This document shows, one piece after another, positions 62,211-64,000 of a stretch of DNA of 64,000 nucleotides. Below the pieces are notes generated by a model. The model was not told the DNA's origin, made no database searches, and saw only the letters and a program-made list of their open reading frames with translations. The stretch is from Rickettsia endosymbiont of Gonocerus acuteangulatus (GTDB lineage: Bacteria; Pseudomonadota; Alphaproteobacteria; Rickettsiales; Rickettsiaceae): contig NZ_OZ032147.1 of assembly GCF_964026435.1 (NCBI RefSeq), positions 558,001 through 622,000 of the forward strand, written 5' to 3'. The number at the start of each line of letters is the position of its first letter. Position 1 is the stretch's first letter. The position numbers and the translations under genes are program-made.

Positions 62211-63329
62211 ATGGCTAGTATAACACGAAACTTTGCAAAAATCATTTTAATGTTTTTTTGTTCCTTATATCTATCATCCTGTCAAACTTCCAAAGAAGAA
62301 ACTATTGTACCTGTAAAAAAAGCACAGAAAGAAATTGAGATTGCAATTTTAATGCCTAACCAAGGTCCTGATGGTATTGTTGGTAAGCAATATAAAGATT
62401 TGATTAAAATGGGTCTTAATGATGGAGTAAAGTCTTATATCCATGTTACATCATATGATGGCTCAGATGAAAAAAATGTGTTAGCTGCTATGGATAAAAT
62501 AGTAGCACGTAAAACTAAAATTATCCTAGGTCCTTTATATTCTAACTTTACTTCTTTAATAGCCGAAAAAGCCAAAGCCAATAATATTGTTATAATAACT
62601 ATGTCAAATAATCCAGCTCTTGCAGATGATAAATTATTCGTATTTGGTCATGCACCTTTAAAGCAGCTAATCCGAATCGTTAATTATTATGGAAGTAGTC
62701 ATAAGGATTTTATGGCATTACTGCCTACAGGCAAACACTCTCAAACTGTTAGTCAAGTTATGCAAAATATTTTGATTCAGAAAAATGCCACCTTAGCACT
62801 TACTGAATTTTATGAAGATAATCCTGAATTTATTGCAAAGGCTGTAAAAAATGTTTCGGATAATACCGATATTATAAATGAACGCAGCGATACAACAAAG
62901 CCTATTATTTATATATCAGATGATCCAAAGAATTTAAGCCTACTTGCTGGTAGTATTAATAAATATAATTTAGATAAAAAAGCTATATTAATTGGTGATA
63001 ACCGCATTGATGTAGATTATCCAGAAAATATTGATATTAGTTTTACTGGCTCATTAAATACCCTTAACAGTAATGTTTCTGAGCGAGCAAAAGCTCTCGG
63101 AATTAATCATATGGGTTTTATGCATTTACTTGCCTATGATTTAGGACATATGACTGCCAGCTTCATAGGAAATGAATTCGATTTAAGCAGATTTTTAAAT
63201 AGAATAAATAGTAGACAACCATATATAGGTTTATCTGGCAATATTCATTTTGTTGATGGAATAGCCCAAAGGCAATATGATATTATTAAAAAAGAAAATG
63301 GTATTTATTCTACTGTTTCAGGGAGTTAA
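62211..63329 (+). CDS. LpoA/YraM-like periplasmic-binding-fold lipoprotein
   Basis: 372 aa. Lipoprotein signal (ILMFFCSLYLSSC, lipobox LSSC with Cys25), then a type I periplasmic-binding fold: IEIAILMPNQGPDGIVGKQY, KIILGPLYSNFTSLIAEKAK, IITMSNNPALAD, FMALLPTGKHSQTV, and YIGLSGNIHFVDG. In gammaproteobacteria the LpoA C-terminal domain has this fold and activates PBP1A. Adjacency to rsmI supports the link, but the TPR half of LpoA is absent. Confidence 0.8.
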   Translation: MASITRNFAKIILMFFCSLYLSSCQTSKEETIVPVKKAQKEIEIAILMPNQGPDGIVGKQYKDLIKMGLNDGVKSYIHVTSYDGSDEKNVLAAMDKIVARKTKIILGPLYSNFTSLIAEKAKANNIVIITMSNNPALADDKLFVFGHAPLKQLIRIVNYYGSSHKDFMALLPTGKHSQTVSQVMQNILIQKNATLALTEFYEDNPEFIAKAVKNVSDNTDIINERSDTTKPIIYISDDPKNLSLLAGSINKYNLDKKAILIGDNRIDVDYPENIDISFTGSLNTLNSNVSERAKALGINHMGFMHLLAYDLGHMTASFIGNEFDLSRFLNRINSRQPYIGLSGNIHFVDGIAQRQYDIIKKENGIYSTVSGS

Positions 63330-63344
63330 ATATCTAATCCATTT

Positions 63345-63520
63345 GTTGCATTGATCTTTTCTCTGTCATTGCGAGCGAATGAAATGAGCGTGGCAATCTC
63401 AGGAATTTTATACTACCTCATGAAATTGGCTTCTATCATCCTATGGACAAGTCAACTTTGTTGCATGGATCATTTTCACCTGTCATTCCGTGACCCCGCC
63501 ACGGAATCCACAAAATTCAA
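63345..63520. repeat. Intergenic palindromic repeats
   Basis: TGTCATTGCGAGCGAATGAAA...GTGGCAATCTCAGGA and TGTCATTCCGTGACCCCGCCACGGAATCC (arms CCGTG / CACGG). Same families as elsewhere in the window. Confidence 0.7.
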
Positions 63521-63775
63521 CTGAGTTTATTATAATTAAATAAGACTTACAAAATCAGATTGACTTATTTGAAGTTTTGCCTAGAATCTTTTTGAGGCTG
63601 CTTTGGGGTGTCGAAACCTCACGCCAATATGGTTGTATCTACTATAAACGATACGCCCTCAACTTTATTAGGGTTGGGGTGATAGGGGCTTTGTTCGGAA
63701 GGGTAATAAAAAAGGAAGGGTAGTATGTAGAGAATACCATATAATATTCTGGAATAGATAAGTTATAAATTAAAA
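63521..63775. other. Gene-free gap before the last transposase
   Basis: AT-rich with a GC-richer block at about 63590-63650; no convincing ORF. Probably includes the left end of the IS5-type element. A minus-strand open frame at 63642-63854 overlaps the transposase start and has no recognisable sequence. Confidence 0.35.
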
Positions 63776-64000
63776 ATGCCATACAAAGAAAGAACAAAAA
63801 CAGGTTTGCCAAGAAAAATAGATAGGCCGAGATATAAAATAACCAATTGGTCACAATATAACGATAGTTTAAAAAAAAGAGGGATGGTCAGCCTGTATTT
63901 CCCTGAAGGTGATTTAGAGTCTTTGTTCATTAATACACAACCTTACGTAGAGGGAGAATCTGGGAGGACAACGACATACCAAGTACCATATATACAACTA
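63776..64000 (+). CDS. IS5-type transposase, N-terminal part (continues beyond the window)
   Basis: Starts ATG 63776: MPYKERTKTGLPRKIDRPRY, then KITNWSQYNDSLKKRGMVSLYF. The 'ITNWxxYNxxLxxRG' opening with 'TYQVPYIQ' is typical of IS5-group transposases. 75 codons visible, no stop before the window ends. Confidence 0.8.
   Translation, partial: MPYKERTKTGLPRKIDRPRYKITNWSQYNDSLKKRGMVSLYFPEGDLESLFINTQPYVEGESGRTTTYQVPYIQL

Overview
The window is a stretch of an AT-rich alphaproteobacterial chromosome that I read as Rickettsia. The housekeeping genes are short and rickettsial in character: rplM-rpsI, bamB, cpoB, ctpA, parE, a PopZ-family gene, tolC, tmk-metG, tatD, and rsmI beside an LpoA-like lipoprotein gene. 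Intergenic gaps are filled with short palindromic repeats, many genes carry one or two inactivating mutations, and a large block resembles the Rickettsiales amplified genetic element (RAGE), an integrative conjugative element. The number and variety of insertion sequences point to a mobilome-rich species such as a tick- or arthropod-symbiont Rickettsia. I cannot fix the species from the sequence alone.

Layout. 1-1.6 kb: remnants of two IS630-type elements and one 126-bp miniature element (MITE). 1.9-20.7 kb: core chromosome with tRNA-Met and the housekeeping genes named above. 20.8-61.3 kb: a roughly 40-kb accessory block lying between tatD and rsmI. 61.3-63.3 kb: core chromosome again (rsmI/lpoA-like). 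63.8 kb to the end: start of an IS5-type transposase.

The accessory block has five parts. (a) 20.8-23.2 kb is a nest of IS630, IS701/IS4-like, MITE and IS30 pieces. (b) 23.2-27.0 kb is the mobilisation module: a broken TraA relaxase-helicase, a candidate oriT rich in inverted repeats, and a frameshifted TraD. (c) 27.3-39.0 kb is a cargo cluster: ABC exporter (split by IS21), ComB-like lipoprotein, NodB-like deacetylase, radical SAM enzyme (split by IS200), a glycosyltransferase-HAD fusion, a second glycosyltransferase, WecB and WecC. Apart from one 36-base gap, the six minus-strand genes abut or overlap like a translationally coupled operon. It looks like a pathway for an exported amino-sugar or uronic-acid glycoside, or a surface glycan. 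(d) 41.3-54.2 kb holds two diverged copies of a SpoT-type HD hydrolase / soluble histidine kinase / DNA adenine methylase module. They flank a broken integrase, a Panacea-type antitoxin with a toxin fragment, and a decayed F-type conjugation operon (traL, traE', traC', traW, traU'). (e) 54.2-61.3 kb contains a DnaA_N-like gene, a leucine-rich-repeat protein fused to a transposase tail, a decayed cytochrome-c-type cargo gene and an Rpn-nuclease fragment.

The conjugative apparatus is visibly dead: almost every tra gene and the integrase is truncated, frameshifted or interrupted. Four IS200 copies, three full and one truncated IS701/IS4-like copies, four MITEs sharing their ends, an intact IS21 and an intact IS481 account for most breakpoints. 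In the radical SAM gene and in the integrase, removing the inserted element on paper restores the reading frame, so those insertions look recent. The cargo cluster keeps long open frames in six genes despite this decay.
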